The notes beneath the pieces are model-generated. The model was not told the origin of the DNA. It saw nothing but the letters and a program-made list of their open reading frames with translations, and did no database searches. A DNA stretch of 45,730 nucleotides from an uncultured Psychrobacillus sp. (GTDB lineage Bacteria; Bacillota; Bacilli; Bacillales_A; Planococcaceae), in assembly GCA_934234185.1 (NCBI GenBank), contig CAKQHO010000017.1:1-45730 (forward strand), given 5' to 3'. The translations under genes and the position numbers were made by a program. Below are positions 1 to 8,677 of the stretch, piece by piece (positions within the stretch are counted from its first letter, which is position 1; the number at the start of each line of letters is the position of its first letter).

Positions 1-3
1 TAT

Positions 4-42
4 AAAAAGCGAGTATGTGAAAGATTCTTTCTCCACATACTC
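4..42 (-). terminator. Rho-independent terminator
   Basis: Inverted repeat GAGTATGTG/CACATACTC with a 14-nt loop, followed on the minus strand by GCTTTTTAT. It most likely ends the transcript of the small membrane protein gene just to its right. Confidence 0.65.
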
Positions 43-99
43 TCTTCAAATATTAATGGACTTTTTCAGTGCCCTCTGAGAAATCAGATGTGCCTTTTT

Positions 100-300
100 C
101 TAGTAACGGGTATCAGTGTTCTTCTTCTCTTCTAATAATTCAATAATCCTATCCAATTTTCTCTCCAAATTGCTATCGTCTAGGTTATTGGCTGAACGAT
201 TACTCGTATTAATTAATAATCTACGGATAAATAAAGTAAATGATACCGCTGATAATAAACCCAATCCCAAAATTATAATTAGCATTATTCCTTCTGCCAT
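100..300 (-). CDS. Small single-pass membrane protein, DUF4083-like
   Basis: 66 residues. Residues 5-27 form one hydrophobic helix (IMLIIILGLGLL and onward), followed by a basic patch (FIRRLL) and a charged, probably coiled-coil tail (LERKLDRIIELLEEKK). Size and layout match the DUF4083 family of short Bacillus membrane proteins, whose function is unknown. The ATG at 300 is preceded by a strong site, AGAGGAGGT. The terminator at 4-42 lies just downstream, so the gene is probably monocistronic. Family assignment is from memory of the pattern, so it is moderate only. Confidence 0.6.
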   Translation of the reverse strand: MAEGIMLIIILGLGLLSAVSFTLFIRRLLINTSNRSANNLDDSNLERKLDRIIELLEEKKNTDTRY

Positions 301-380
301 TTAACTACCTCCTCTAATTATATAAATTTTACCATTTAATTATAATTATACCAGTATGTTTTCTTTTTACTTTATTAGTC

Positions 381-400
381 AATCTATAAGTATAGAGATT
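381..400. promoter_or_regulatory. Imperfect palindrome upstream of czcD, possible operator
   Basis: AATCT and AGATT arms with inner AT-rich pairing: 7 of 10 base pairs match over 20 bp. It ends 19 bp before the czcD start and just ahead of its ribosome site (AAAAGGAGAGG). Metal exporters of this type are usually controlled by ArsR/SmtB or MerR repressors. No such regulator gene lies nearby, so this is an inference. Confidence 0.3.
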
Positions 401-419
401 TTAAAAGGAGAGGTCCCTG

Positions 420-1352
420 ATGGCTCATAGTCATAATCATACTCATGGTTCAAATAAAAAAGTTTTACTTGTGTCATTTATCATTATTACTGCATTTATG
501 CTGGTGGAAGCAGTAGGAGGGTATTTTACAAATAGTCTTGCCCTTTTATCAGATGCGGGGCATATGCTGAGTGATTCTATTTCTTTATTAATTGCTCTTA
601 TTGCGTTCAAGCTTGGAGAGAGGGCTGCAAGTGTTAGCAAAACCTACGGATATAAACGTTTTGAAATATTAGCAGCTGCTTTAAATGGTGTAACTCTTGT
701 TGCTATAGCTTTATTTATCTTTTATGAGGCTATCAAGCGTTTCGCCAATCCCCCGGAGGTAGCTACTACTGGAATGCTAATCATTAGCAGTATCGGCTTG
801 CTGGTAAACGTGTTGGTCGCTTGGATAATGATGAAGGGCGGAGACACAGAAGAAAATTTAAATATGAGAGGTGCCTTCCTTCATGTGTTAAGTGATTTAC
901 TTGGGTCTGTAGGTGCCATCTTAGCGGCATTGTTTATGATATTTTTTAGCTGGGGATGGACCGATCCGTTAGCGAGCGTGTTAGTTGCAATACTTGTTTT
1001 ACGAAGCGGCATTAAATTAACAAAGGATTCCTTTCATGTTTTGATGGAGGGTTCTCCTAACAATATAAGTTTAGAAAGTATTGCCCAGGAAATCCAAGGG
1101 ACAGAGGGAATTATCTCTATCCACGATTTACATGTGTGGACCATTACTAGTGGATTTAATGCTTTATCGTGTCATGCTGTGGTAAGTGGGAAGATGACCA
1201 TTGAGGAAGGAGAACGGATTCTACGAGAGATAGATCATACCCTTGGACGTATAGGGATTCATCATGTGACAATTCAATTGGAATCTGAGAATTATCCACA
1301 TGATAGCTCGTTGCTGTGTAAACGGGAAAGTGGCATATCACATCATCATTAA
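420..1352 (+). CDS. czcD: CzcD-type cation diffusion facilitator (zinc/cobalt/cadmium efflux)
   Basis: 310 residues, the usual CzcD length. The protein exports divalent metal ions across the cell membrane in exchange for protons or potassium. It has a His-rich N-terminus (HSHNHTHG), six predicted membrane helices over about residues 15-200, the helix-2 metal site SDAGHMLSD, the helix-5 site HVLSD, a cytoplasmic C-terminal domain and a terminal HHH. The His/Asp site pattern is that of Zn-type members rather than Mn- or Fe-type members. The ATG follows AAAAGGAGAGGTCCCTG. It stands alone, with a possible operator at 381-400. A second, different CDF protein lies at 10852-11757. Confidence 0.9.
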   Translation: MAHSHNHTHGSNKKVLLVSFIIITAFMLVEAVGGYFTNSLALLSDAGHMLSDSISLLIALIAFKLGERAASVSKTYGYKRFEILAAALNGVTLVAIALFIFYEAIKRFANPPEVATTGMLIISSIGLLVNVLVAWIMMKGGDTEENLNMRGAFLHVLSDLLGSVGAILAALFMIFFSWGWTDPLASVLVAILVLRSGIKLTKDSFHVLMEGSPNNISLESIAQEIQGTEGIISIHDLHVWTITSGFNALSCHAVVSGKMTIEEGERILREIDHTLGRIGIHHVTIQLESENYPHDSSLLCKRESGISHHH

Positions 1353-1452
1353 GAGCCTCTCAACACCCATTTAGTTGATAAACAGAAAGATTGAATAAAA
1401 TATATACCTGCTCTTCTGTCGGATTTACTTTCGCTATTCTATCAGAGGTAAA

Positions 1453-1482
1453 AGAGAGAGAAAACTAGAGTTTTCTCTCTCT
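1453..1482 (-). terminator. Terminator of the KDG operon
   Basis: A 14-bp perfect inverted repeat (AGAGAGAGAAAACT and its complement) with a very short loop. On the minus strand it is followed by TTTTACC. It lies 10 bp beyond the last dehydrogenase gene and faces the end of czcD, so it may stop both transcripts. Confidence 0.65.
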
Positions 1483-1491
1483 GCCAATATA

Positions 1492-2253
1492 TTAATCTAA
1501 TAACTGAGCTCCGTTGATTTCAACAATTTCTCCATATAAATAAGAAGCTTCTTGGGATGCTAAGAATGTAATAATGTTTGCAACTTCTGCAGGTGTTCCC
1601 TCGCGACCCACTGGAATACCGGTCACAAAGCCCTCTCTAATTTGAGGAGTGGAGAACTTCTCATGAAATGGAGTACCTATTACTCCTGGATTGACGCCAT
1701 TTACACGGATACCATAAGGGATTAGTTCCTTCGCTAAGCCCTTTGTTAATGTAATTACTGCCCCTTTGGCAGATGCGTAATGGATTGCCCCGGGACCTCC
1801 GCCATTACGACCAGCAACAGACGCTACATTGACAACTGCAGCTTCAGCGCTATCCTTTAAATAGGGCAGAGCACTCTGTGTAACATAGTACACTGACTTT
1901 ACATTTACATCGTATACATAATTCCAAGTTTCCTCCGTTAATTGCTCAAATGGAATGCGCTGTACCATAGAGCCTGCGTTATTGATTAAGATATCAATAC
2001 CACCATACGTTTGAACTGTCTGTTGTATAAGTTCGTCTACTTCCTGTCTGTTGGTAACATCGGCTTGGACTGTGATAGCTTGTCCACCTGCATCCGTAAT
2101 ACCTTTTGCTAATGCCTCCGCCTTTTCTTTATTGGAATGATAATTAATAACCACCTTTGCCTTCTGCTGAGCGAACTTTTTCGTTACTTCCGCACCGATA
2201 CCAGTACTAGCTCCAGTGATTAACACTACTTTATTTTCTAAACAAGTATACAT
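1492..2253 (-). CDS. SDR-family NAD(P)-dependent dehydrogenase
   Basis: 253 residues, a classical short-chain dehydrogenase. The cofactor-binding TGASTGIG is near residue 14, the structural motif NNAG near 90, a catalytic Ser in the NVASVAG stretch, and the catalytic YASAK further on. The segment VVINYHSN after strand 2 lacks an acidic end and suggests NADP preference. It is the last gene of the KDG operon, 18 bp after kduD, with ribosome site AAGGGGGATTGGACTA. Relatives are labelled glucose 1-dehydrogenase or 3-oxoacyl-ACP reductase. Here a sugar-acid oxidation or reduction feeding KDG metabolism is more likely, but the substrate cannot be read from sequence. Confidence 0.8.
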   Translation of the reverse strand: MYTCLENKVVLITGASTGIGAEVTKKFAQQKAKVVINYHSNKEKAEALAKGITDAGGQAITVQADVTNRQEVDELIQQTVQTYGGIDILINNAGSMVQRIPFEQLTEETWNYVYDVNVKSVYYVTQSALPYLKDSAEAAVVNVASVAGRNGGGPGAIHYASAKGAVITLTKGLAKELIPYGIRVNGVNPGVIGTPFHEKFSTPQIREGFVTGIPVGREGTPAEVANIITFLASQEASYLYGEIVEINGAQLLD

Positions 2254-2271
2254 TAGTCCAATCCCCCTTTT

Positions 2272-3024
2272 TTAGCGTGCCAACCAGCCACCATCGACTG
2301 GAAGGACAATTCCATTTACATAATCAGAAGCAGACGATGCTAGAAATAGCACAGCCCCTGTTAAATCCTCCGGGTTACCCCATCTACCGGCAGGAATTCT
2401 GTCTAAGATTGCTTGATTTCTAGATTGATCCTCTCGTAAAGCTTTTGTATTGTCTGTAGCAATATATCCAGGAGCAATTGCGTTTACTTGAACATTTTCC
2501 TTCGCCCACTCATTGGCTAGAGCATGAGTAATTTGTTTTATTGCTCCTTTACTAGCAGCATATCTTGGAACAATTACTCCCCCTTGGAAGCTTAACAGGG
2601 AAGCGGTAAAAATGATTTTACCAGCCTGGCGAGAAATCATTTGCTTTCCAATAATCTGACTTAGGATAAAAGGAGCAGATAGATTAATTTCCAAAACATC
2701 GTCCCATTTATCCAAATCATGAGAAACAGCAGGCTCTCTGTAAATTGTTCCAGCATTATTGATCAATATATCAATTTGATAGTGTTGTACTACTTCTTTG
2801 GCAAAATCGGTTACAGCTTGTCTGTTAGAGAAATCACATTGGTAGGAGTAAAACTTTCGTCCTTCCGCTTCGATTTGCTCAGACAAAGTAGTTTTTCCTG
2901 TAGGCAATGAACTACTAACTCCAATAACATCAGCCCCGGCCTTTGCTAAGGCAATAGCCATCTCCATTCCAATGCCGCGACTGCAGCCGGTTACAAGAGC
3001 TGTTTTATTTTCTAATGAAAACAT
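2272..3024 (-). CDS. kduD: 2-dehydro-3-deoxy-D-gluconate 5-dehydrogenase (KduD)
   Basis: 250 residues from the start I prefer. SDR fold: TGCSRGIG near residue 13, NNAG, and the catalytic YAASK. KduD interconverts 2,5-diketo-3-deoxygluconate and KDG, the last step before KDG kinase in pectin or glycan uronate breakdown. The opening FSLENKTALVTG is typical of KduD. The ATG at 3024 sits 6-7 nt after AAAGGAGA. An upstream ATG at 3030 is almost on top of that site, and the longer reading frame runs into the EamA gene. The stop of the EamA gene (TGA, 3027-3029) nearly touches this start, implying translational coupling. Confidence 0.85.
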   Translation of the reverse strand: MFSLENKTALVTGCSRGIGMEMAIALAKAGADVIGVSSSLPTGKTTLSEQIEAEGRKFYSYQCDFSNRQAVTDFAKEVVQHYQIDILINNAGTIYREPAVSHDLDKWDDVLEINLSAPFILSQIIGKQMISRQAGKIIFTASLLSFQGGVIVPRYAASKGAIKQITHALANEWAKENVQVNAIAPGYIATDNTKALREDQSRNQAILDRIPAGRWGNPEDLTGAVLFLASSASDYVNGIVLPVDGGWLAR

Positions 3025-3026
3025 TC

Positions 3027-3935
3027 TCATTCTCCTTTTCGTCGTTTTAATAGTAATTCTTCTATTGCCCCTGTTCCAAACAGCACGCCAATTATAATGG
3101 CTATACAACCTAATATCTGTATAGATGTAATTTGTTCTTTAAGAATTAGGGTGGTGCCAAGTATACCAAAAATGGTATTAAAATTTCCGAAAATAGCAGT
3201 TTCAGCTGCCCCTATTTGAGAGATTGCGAAATTATATATCATATGTCCAATGGCAGTTGCTAAGATTGCCGAACCAAAAAGTAGAGCATACATGTTAAAT
3301 GGTGCATGCATGAACTCAAGAAATTTAGTAGGCTCAAAAATTAATCCCATTGCCAACAAGGCAAAGGATCCAACTAACAGCATATATCCTGTTAGCAGCA
3401 TGCTATCAAACTTTGCGGATACTTTCCGAATAACTAGAAAACTCATAGCTTGTGAGACGATAGAGACGAAAACCATGAAATCACCAGTGGAAAAGGAGGT
3501 ATTCATGTCACTACCATTCATCACTGCTAAAGTAACTCCAAAGGTTCCTAGTAAAAATCCAAAGAAGGATAAAGGATTAAACCGATTAAATCCAAACAGG
3601 AGAGCCAAAATAGCAGTAATAAGTGGACTAAAACCAAGAATAACACCACCATTAATGGCGCTAGTTTTTGCTAATCCTATGGATAGTAATAGGTGGTGCA
3701 GGACCACTCCTAAGAGACTTGCTAATCCAATCCACTTCCATTCGCTTAAAGAAGGCATGCGCAAACGTTTAAAAAAAGCTAAGATAATAAGTACACTAAT
3801 GCCAGCTAAGAAAATTCGAATACCTGTCATAGGGAGGGGGCTAAAGTAGGTAACTAGCAATTTTAACGCCACCAGGTTTAAACCCCAAAACATCATGACT
3901 ATTAATAGTAGACTATAAATTCTAATTTTCGTCAT
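3027..3935 (-). CDS. EamA/DMT-family transporter
   Basis: About 302 residues with ten predicted membrane helices arranged as two EamA repeats (the first opens MMFWGLNLVALK, the second begins near residue 150). DMT proteins move small metabolites, often outward. Inside a KDG operon it could export or import a sugar acid or a by-product, which is inference. The reading frame also allows ATG starts at 3956 and 3947. I chose 3935 because only it has a plausible ribosome site (ATGAGGCCTGAT). It lies between eda and kduD and belongs to the same transcript. Confidence 0.8.
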   Translation of the reverse strand: MTKIRIYSLLLIVMMFWGLNLVALKLLVTYFSPLPMTGIRIFLAGISVLIILAFFKRLRMPSLSEWKWIGLASLLGVVLHHLLLSIGLAKTSAINGGVILGFSPLITAILALLFGFNRFNPLSFFGFLLGTFGVTLAVMNGSDMNTSFSTGDFMVFVSIVSQAMSFLVIRKVSAKFDSMLLTGYMLLVGSFALLAMGLIFEPTKFLEFMHAPFNMYALLFGSAILATAIGHMIYNFAISQIGAAETAIFGNFNTIFGILGTTLILKEQITSIQILGCIAIIIGVLFGTGAIEELLLKRRKGE

Positions 3936-3957
3936 ATCAGGCCTCATTTTTATCATA

Positions 3958-4596
3958 TTAACTACGGTGCTTTTTAACTTCCTCTACAAAATCCTTTGCA
4001 AGTGAACGCAAGGAATCCCAATCCTCGTTCTCTATAAGCTCTTTATTCAAGAGAGACCCTCCAACTCCAACAGCAACAGCCCCGGCTTTGATAAAGGCAC
4101 CAAGATTATCTAATGTAATACCACCGGTTGGCATCATTTTAATATGTCCTAAAGGACCTCTTACATCTTTGATAAATTGTGGTCCTAAAACTGAGCCTGG
4201 GAAGATTTTTACAATGTCAGCTCCATATTCGGAGGCCTTCAATATTTCAGTCGGAGTAAATACGCCTGGAATAGCAACTTTCCCATACCGTTTTGCTACA
4301 CGAATTGTTTCCTCACTAAGTGTTGGAGCAAAAACAAATTGTGCCCCATTGGAGATGGCATTATATGCTCCTTCACTGTCTAGTACAGTCCCAGCTCCAA
4401 TAACAACCTGGCCTTTATAACGAGTATTTGCCGTGTGAATGACTTCCGTAGCTTTATCGGAATCTAGTGTTATTTCGATAGCTGTTACTCCACCGGCTAC
4501 CAGCGCATCGATTACATGATAAACCTTATCTGAAGAAATTTTTCTAACTACTGCTACTATTCCTGATTCTACTATTTTATCCACCGTGTTGCTCAT
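3958..4596 (-). CDS. eda: 2-keto-3-deoxy-6-phosphogluconate / 4-hydroxy-2-oxoglutarate aldolase
   Basis: 212 residues, the usual size of the trimeric TIM-barrel class I aldolase Eda/KdgA. It splits KDPG into pyruvate and glyceraldehyde 3-phosphate. Visible motifs are the catalytic Glu in AIEITLDS, the phosphate-binding GAGTVLD, the Schiff-base Lys in DIVKIFPGS, and MPTGGI near the C-terminus. The ATG follows GAGGAGGAGC. It lies 12 bp after kdgK, whose product it consumes. Confidence 0.93.
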   Translation of the reverse strand: MSNTVDKIVESGIVAVVRKISSDKVYHVIDALVAGGVTAIEITLDSDKATEVIHTANTRYKGQVVIGAGTVLDSEGAYNAISNGAQFVFAPTLSEETIRVAKRYGKVAIPGVFTPTEILKASEYGADIVKIFPGSVLGPQFIKDVRGPLGHIKMMPTGGITLDNLGAFIKAGAVAVGVGGSLLNKELIENEDWDSLRSLAKDFVEEVKKHRS

Positions 4597-4608
4597 CTTA
4601 GCTCCTCC

Positions 4609-5565
4609 TCATCGTGTTACATCATTTAATCCTTTTTGTATATCCTCTAACACTCGAATAGAAGGTAAACCCTCTACATCTCCATTTACCTGGACGACTA
4701 AACTTCCGATAAGTGCCCCTTGTTTTACAGCCTCTTGTAAGGACATTCCCTTAAGTAAACCGTTTATAACCCCAGCTGCAAACCCATCTCCTGCCCCAAT
4801 TGGATCAATGACTCTTTCTACTCGGAAGCTTTCAATCTTACCGAAGTTGTTATTTTCATCCGAATAATAGGAGCCGTTTTCTCCATCCTTTATAACAATA
4901 TTTTTAACGCCTTGAGATTTAAAGAAATGAATAATATCCTTTACCTCCGTTAATCCAGTTAAAAATCTAGCCTCATCCAAACCAGGTAATAACAAATCAG
5001 CCTGTGAGCTAAGCTCTAAGAGAATTTCCTTCGCATCGGACCTGCGTGTCATTAACTTATGGCGTAAATTTGGATCAAAGGAAATAAAAATATTCTTCTC
5101 TTTAGCAAACTGAATGACCTTTCGAGTAAGGGTAAGACAACTTTCACTTAAGAAAGGCGTGATTCCTGTTAAATGAATTATTTTTGTTTGCTCTAAATAA
5201 TCCAAGTCTAAATCATCAAATGTTAGAGCGCTAGCTGCTGAGTCTGCTCTGTAATAATAGACGTGGTTTAAGCCATGGCGTGTTCGCTCCTTAATATACA
5301 TGGCATTCTCCGTATTTTTTTTGTAAATAATACGAGAGGTATCAATCCCTTCGCCGCGGATACCAGAGATTAAATAATCTCCTAAAGAATCATTGTGTAG
5401 ACCGCTAATCCAACCTACCCTTGAACCTAGCCGAGCTAAACCAATTGCTACGTTCGATTCAGCTCCGCCAAATTTCTTTTTAAAGGTGGTTACATATTTT
5501 AGTGGTCCATCCTCCACCGGTTCCATTAAAATCATCGTTTCACCAATTGTAATTACATCAAACAT
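4609..5565 (-). CDS. kdgK: 2-keto-3-deoxygluconate kinase (PfkB family)
   Basis: 318 residues. It phosphorylates KDG to KDPG with ATP. The N-terminal GETMILMEP and KKFGGAESNVAIGLARLG match the substrate-side signature of ribokinase-fold sugar kinases. The C-terminal DPIGAGDGFAAG holds the catalytic Asp and anion hole. The SDR, aldolase and transporter neighbours fix KDG as the likely substrate over fructose or ribose. The ribosome site is AAGGAGGAGTATC before the ATG, and the gene starts 11 bp after tctA ends. Confidence 0.92.
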   Translation of the reverse strand: MFDVITIGETMILMEPVEDGPLKYVTTFKKKFGGAESNVAIGLARLGSRVGWISGLHNDSLGDYLISGIRGEGIDTSRIIYKKNTENAMYIKERTRHGLNHVYYYRADSAASALTFDDLDLDYLEQTKIIHLTGITPFLSESCLTLTRKVIQFAKEKNIFISFDPNLRHKLMTRRSDAKEILLELSSQADLLLPGLDEARFLTGLTEVKDIIHFFKSQGVKNIVIKDGENGSYYSDENNNFGKIESFRVERVIDPIGAGDGFAAGVINGLLKGMSLQEAVKQGALIGSLVVQVNGDVEGLPSIRVLEDIQKGLNDVTR

Positions 5566-5576
5566 GATACTCCTCC

Positions 5577-7073
5577 TTATTCTGAAACTGCTTTACGTTT
5601 GAAAAGTCTCCCGATAATAGGCAGGAATAATGTTAAAGCTGCCAAGATAATTAACCCCATCGCAATAGGGCGATCTAAAAATAGGGCATAAGAACCTTCG
5701 GACATCACAAGAGTACGTCGTAATTCGCTTTCAGCCATCGGTCCTAGGATTAATGCAAGAACGAGAGGAGAAGCGGGGAAGCCATACTTTTTCATGAAAT
5801 ATCCAACGATTCCTGCAAACAGCATGACATATACATCAAAGTAATTGTTATTTAGCGCATATGCACCAATCATAGATACCACAATAATAATAGGAGCAAG
5901 TCCTACTTTTGGGACATTTAAGATTTTAGTAAATAATCGAATTCCTGAAACACCAAAAATAGCCATTAAGATATTTGCGATAATCATTCCGGCAAATAAC
6001 GTATACACTAAGCTGCCACTAGTAGTGAAGATTTGTGGGCCAGGCTGTATGCCCTGTACTACTAATGCACCTAACATAATAGCGGTAACGGAATCTCCAG
6101 GGATACCAAGCGTTAAGAGAGGTACCATCGAACCTCCTGTAACAGCATTGTTAGCAGCTTCTGCAGATGCCACCCCTTTAGGATTTCCTTTCCCAAATGT
6201 AGCTTTTTCTTCTTTTTTAGCAAAACGTTTCGATTCATTATAAGAAACGAATGCAGCAACGTCAGCTCCTGCTCCTGGGATAATCCCTATAAAGGTACCT
6301 AGTGTACTAGAGCGTAAAAAGGATGGTCCTAAATTTTTTAAGTCTTTCCATTTAGGCAAGGAATAGTTTGCAATAACCTTTTTTGCTTTATCTCCAAGCT
6401 TTAAACGTTCCTCTACCATAAAAAGTGCCTCAGAAACTGCGAATAAACCAATCATTACAGCAATAAAAGAAATACCTGATAATAAAGAAATATTTCCAAA
6501 GGTAAAGCGAGGATAGCTTGTCATTGGATCTAATCCAACGATACAAATAACAAGTCCAACAAAACCGGAAATTAGTCCCTTTATAACTGATTTACCAGAT
6601 ATGGAGGAGATAATACTTAAACCAAATACTGCAAGTCCAAACATTTCAGGGGAGCTAAAATTTAGCGCCACCTTACCTAAAACTGGTGCAATCAAAATAA
6701 GTACCGCTACACTGAACAGACCTCCGATACCGGAGGCGATAGCTGCTATACCTAGTGCTTTTCCGGCATTCCCTTGCAATGTCATTGGATAACCATCCAT
6801 AGCAGTTGCAGCGGAAGCAGGAGTACCTGGGGTATTTAAGAGAATGGCCGCTATCGAACCGCCATAGATAGATCCAAAATAAACACCAACAAGTAATAAT
6901 ATGCCTGTAACTGCATCCATACTAAAAGTAAATGGAAGAAACAATGCAACCCCCATTGTTGCAGTTAAACCAGGAAGGGAACCTATGATAATACCCGCTA
7001 TTACACCAAGTATTAATAACGTAATAGTTAATGGGCTAAAAACATTTGCAAATCCTTCAAGTAATAATTCCAT
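5577..7073 (-). CDS. tctA: Tripartite tricarboxylate transporter, large permease subunit TctA
   Basis: 498 residues, standard for TctA, with about 11-12 membrane helices. Family motifs include PGTPASAATAMDGYPM near residue 85, the PGAGADVAAF segment, and TLGIPGDSVTAIMLGAL in the second half. TctA forms the secondary-transport channel that works with TctB and the TctC binding protein. The ribosome site AAAGGGGTGACAAC precedes the ATG. TTT systems carry citrate and other carboxylates. Here, with kdgK and eda downstream, a KDG- or uronate-type sugar acid is the likely cargo. Confidence 0.93.
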   Translation of the reverse strand: MELLLEGFANVFSPLTITLLILGVIAGIIIGSLPGLTATMGVALFLPFTFSMDAVTGILLLVGVYFGSIYGGSIAAILLNTPGTPASAATAMDGYPMTLQGNAGKALGIAAIASGIGGLFSVAVLILIAPVLGKVALNFSSPEMFGLAVFGLSIISSISGKSVIKGLISGFVGLVICIVGLDPMTSYPRFTFGNISLLSGISFIAVMIGLFAVSEALFMVEERLKLGDKAKKVIANYSLPKWKDLKNLGPSFLRSSTLGTFIGIIPGAGADVAAFVSYNESKRFAKKEEKATFGKGNPKGVASAEAANNAVTGGSMVPLLTLGIPGDSVTAIMLGALVVQGIQPGPQIFTTSGSLVYTLFAGMIIANILMAIFGVSGIRLFTKILNVPKVGLAPIIIVVSMIGAYALNNNYFDVYVMLFAGIVGYFMKKYGFPASPLVLALILGPMAESELRRTLVMSEGSYALFLDRPIAMGLIILAALTLFLPIIGRLFKRKAVSE

Positions 7074-7085
7074 GTTGTCACCCCT

Positions 7086-7538
7086 TTAATAGATAAATCC
7101 ATGGGGAATCGGTACCCCTAGTAGCATTTCGAAGATAAAAGTAATGACTATTGAAAATATAATAGATAGTAATAAGATGAATTTCCAGTTTTTCTCTCGC
7201 ATGATGAGCATCCAGCAGACAATGAATAGCATGGATGAAACTAAAAATCCGAGGAACTGTGCTAGTACAATAAAGAGAATTAATGCAAGAAAAGTTAAAA
7301 TAAATTTCTTTATATTTTCACGAGTAAAGGAAATCTGGTCCACATCATTAGCTTCTTCCTTAGTTACTCTTTGGAAAAAAAGAATGATGGATAGAAAAGC
7401 TAATACAAAGGAAGCTAGCTTTGGAAAAAATTCTGGGCCCGGACCGCTTCCAGTACGCTCAGGAAAACCATTGGCCGTAAACCAAATGTAACCTGATAAT
7501 ATTAGTAAAAGGACACCAATCACACGATTTGAATTCAT
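7086..7538 (-). CDS. tctB: Tripartite tricarboxylate transporter, small membrane subunit TctB
   Basis: 150 residues with four predicted membrane helices, the TctB/DUF1468 layout: helix 1 (VIGVLLLILSGYIWF), a loop with GSGPGPEFFPK, a middle helix, and a closely spaced pair at the end. The start at 7538 sits behind AGGAGAGGTGAAAAA. The longer frame from 7571 has no ribosome site. It lies between tctC and tctA, the standard gene order. Confidence 0.9.
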   Translation of the reverse strand: MNSNRVIGVLLLILSGYIWFTANGFPERTGSGPGPEFFPKLASFVLAFLSIILFFQRVTKEEANDVDQISFTRENIKKFILTFLALILFIVLAQFLGFLVSSMLFIVCWMLIMREKNWKFILLLSIIFSIVITFIFEMLLGVPIPHGFIY

Positions 7539-7599
7539 TTTTTCACCTCTCCTATTTAAAAAGATAGACAAAGCTGAAATAGCCTTGTCTAACGAAGCA

Positions 7600-8565
7600 T
7601 TAATTTAATTCTAATGTTGGGATTAACTCTTCAAAAATTGCGTTTTGTTCTTCCCAAAAAGAATATAGCTCTTCAGAGTTTAAATATTTATACCCTAGTC
7701 CTAGAGTTTCTACTTGTTGTTTAAAGTCATCGCTCTGTGCTACTTCTGCGAACTTGGCTTCTAAAATGTTTACAACCTCTTCAGGAGTATCCTTAGGAAC
7801 AGAAAGTCCTCTCCAAGTACCAATTGATAAATCAATTCCAGATTCTTTTAATGTAGGCACGTCTGGCAAGCTTTCTACACGCTCATCAGCCATAACTGCT
7901 AACACTTTTAACTCTCCGGCATTAACTTGATTAATAACCTCTGCAGGTGATACAGACACTGCATCTACATGGCCACCTAACACAGCAGTTACAGCAGGAG
8001 CTGCACCTTCAAAAGGTACATGATTAAACGTTAATCCAAGCTCTTTTTCTAAGGCTGCTGCAGCTAAATGCCAAATAGCTCCTGTCCCAGAGTTACCAAT
8101 TTTCAAGTTTTGTGTTTCCGCATCTGCTAAAAACTCTTCTAATGTATCCCATGGTGCATCTGCTTTCACTGTAATAGCAGCTGGGTCGCTGTTTAATAAT
8201 GCAACTGGTGTAAAATCTTCATACGTGAACTCAGCCAATCCAGTGTTTGGTAAAGTAAGCAATTCTACAGTAGTCATGGTAACTGTATAACCATCTGCCT
8301 TCGAATTAACGCCTTGCTGCATTCCAACAGCTCCACCGCCACCTTCTTTGTTTAACACAGAAACACCTTTTTTCATGGACCCTTTAGCTAAATCTGCAAA
8401 TTGTCTAGCGAGCGTATCGGTTCCACCACCCGCTGCATAAGGCACGATAATTTGAACATTCTTTTCTGGAAAGCTATCACTAGATCCAGAGTTTCCCTCC
8501 GAATTACAAGCACCTAACATTAGAGCAGATCCTAAAGCTACTACCCCTAAAAATTTTTTAAACAT
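7600..8565 (-). CDS. tctC: Tripartite tricarboxylate transporter substrate-binding lipoprotein TctC
   Basis: 321 residues. Lipoprotein signal peptide with lipobox LMLGAC, so the mature protein is anchored to the outer face of the membrane through Cys20. A Ser/Gly-rich linker leads to FPEKNVQIIVPYAAGGGTDTLAR, the hallmark start of the TctC/Bug fold, followed by the NSGTGA and VPFEGAAPAVTAVLGG ligand-pocket segments. Bug proteins bind carboxylates. It is the first structural gene of the operon after the regulator, with ribosome site AAAGGGGGATATTT. A SigA-type promoter with two flanking palindromes lies immediately upstream. Confidence 0.93.
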   Translation of the reverse strand: MFKKFLGVVALGSALMLGACNSEGNSGSSDSFPEKNVQIIVPYAAGGGTDTLARQFADLAKGSMKKGVSVLNKEGGGGAVGMQQGVNSKADGYTVTMTTVELLTLPNTGLAEFTYEDFTPVALLNSDPAAITVKADAPWDTLEEFLADAETQNLKIGNSGTGAIWHLAAAALEKELGLTFNHVPFEGAAPAVTAVLGGHVDAVSVSPAEVINQVNAGELKVLAVMADERVESLPDVPTLKESGIDLSIGTWRGLSVPKDTPEEVVNILEAKFAEVAQSDDFKQQVETLGLGYKYLNSEELYSFWEEQNAIFEELIPTLELN

Positions 8566-8587
8566 AAATATCCCCCTTTATTTGTTT

Positions 8588-8604
8588 GTTCCATAATAAG
8601 GAAC
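8588..8604. promoter_or_regulatory. KdgR/IclR operator, downstream copy
   Basis: GTTCC-N7-GGAAC, with two further matched pairs inside the spacer. It lies just downstream of the predicted tctC start site, and its centre is 47 bp from that of the stronger palindrome at 8633-8653. IclR proteins bind such short GGAA/TTCC-type palindromes. Confidence 0.6.
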
Positions 8605-8615
8605 TTCATTCCGAA

Positions 8616-8643
8616 ATTATAATAAACGATAAGTGTTCCTTAA
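8616..8643 (-). promoter_or_regulatory. Predicted SigA-type promoter of tctCBA-kdgK-eda
   Basis: Minus-strand -10 box TATAAT at 8616-8621. The matching -35 region, about 17 bp upstream, is poor and lies inside the palindrome at 8633-8653. A repressor bound there would cover the polymerase site. Confidence 0.5.
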
Positions 8644-8653
8644 TAAGGAACAC
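8633..8653. promoter_or_regulatory. KdgR/IclR operator, perfect palindrome
   Basis: Perfect inverted repeat with 10-bp arms GTGTTCCTTA and TAAGGAACAC around a single central base. It overlaps the -35 region of the tctC promoter and lies between that promoter and the regulator gene that ends at 8678. It shares GTTCC-N7-GGAAC with the copy at 8588-8604. Confidence 0.7.
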
Positions 8654-8677
8654 CGTTCTGTTATTATCATAAAAAAA

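Noticed and set aside
3250..3849. 199-codon plus-strand frame opposite the EamA gene
   Set aside because: It is a shadow of the EamA coding frame; no start signal and a biased composition.
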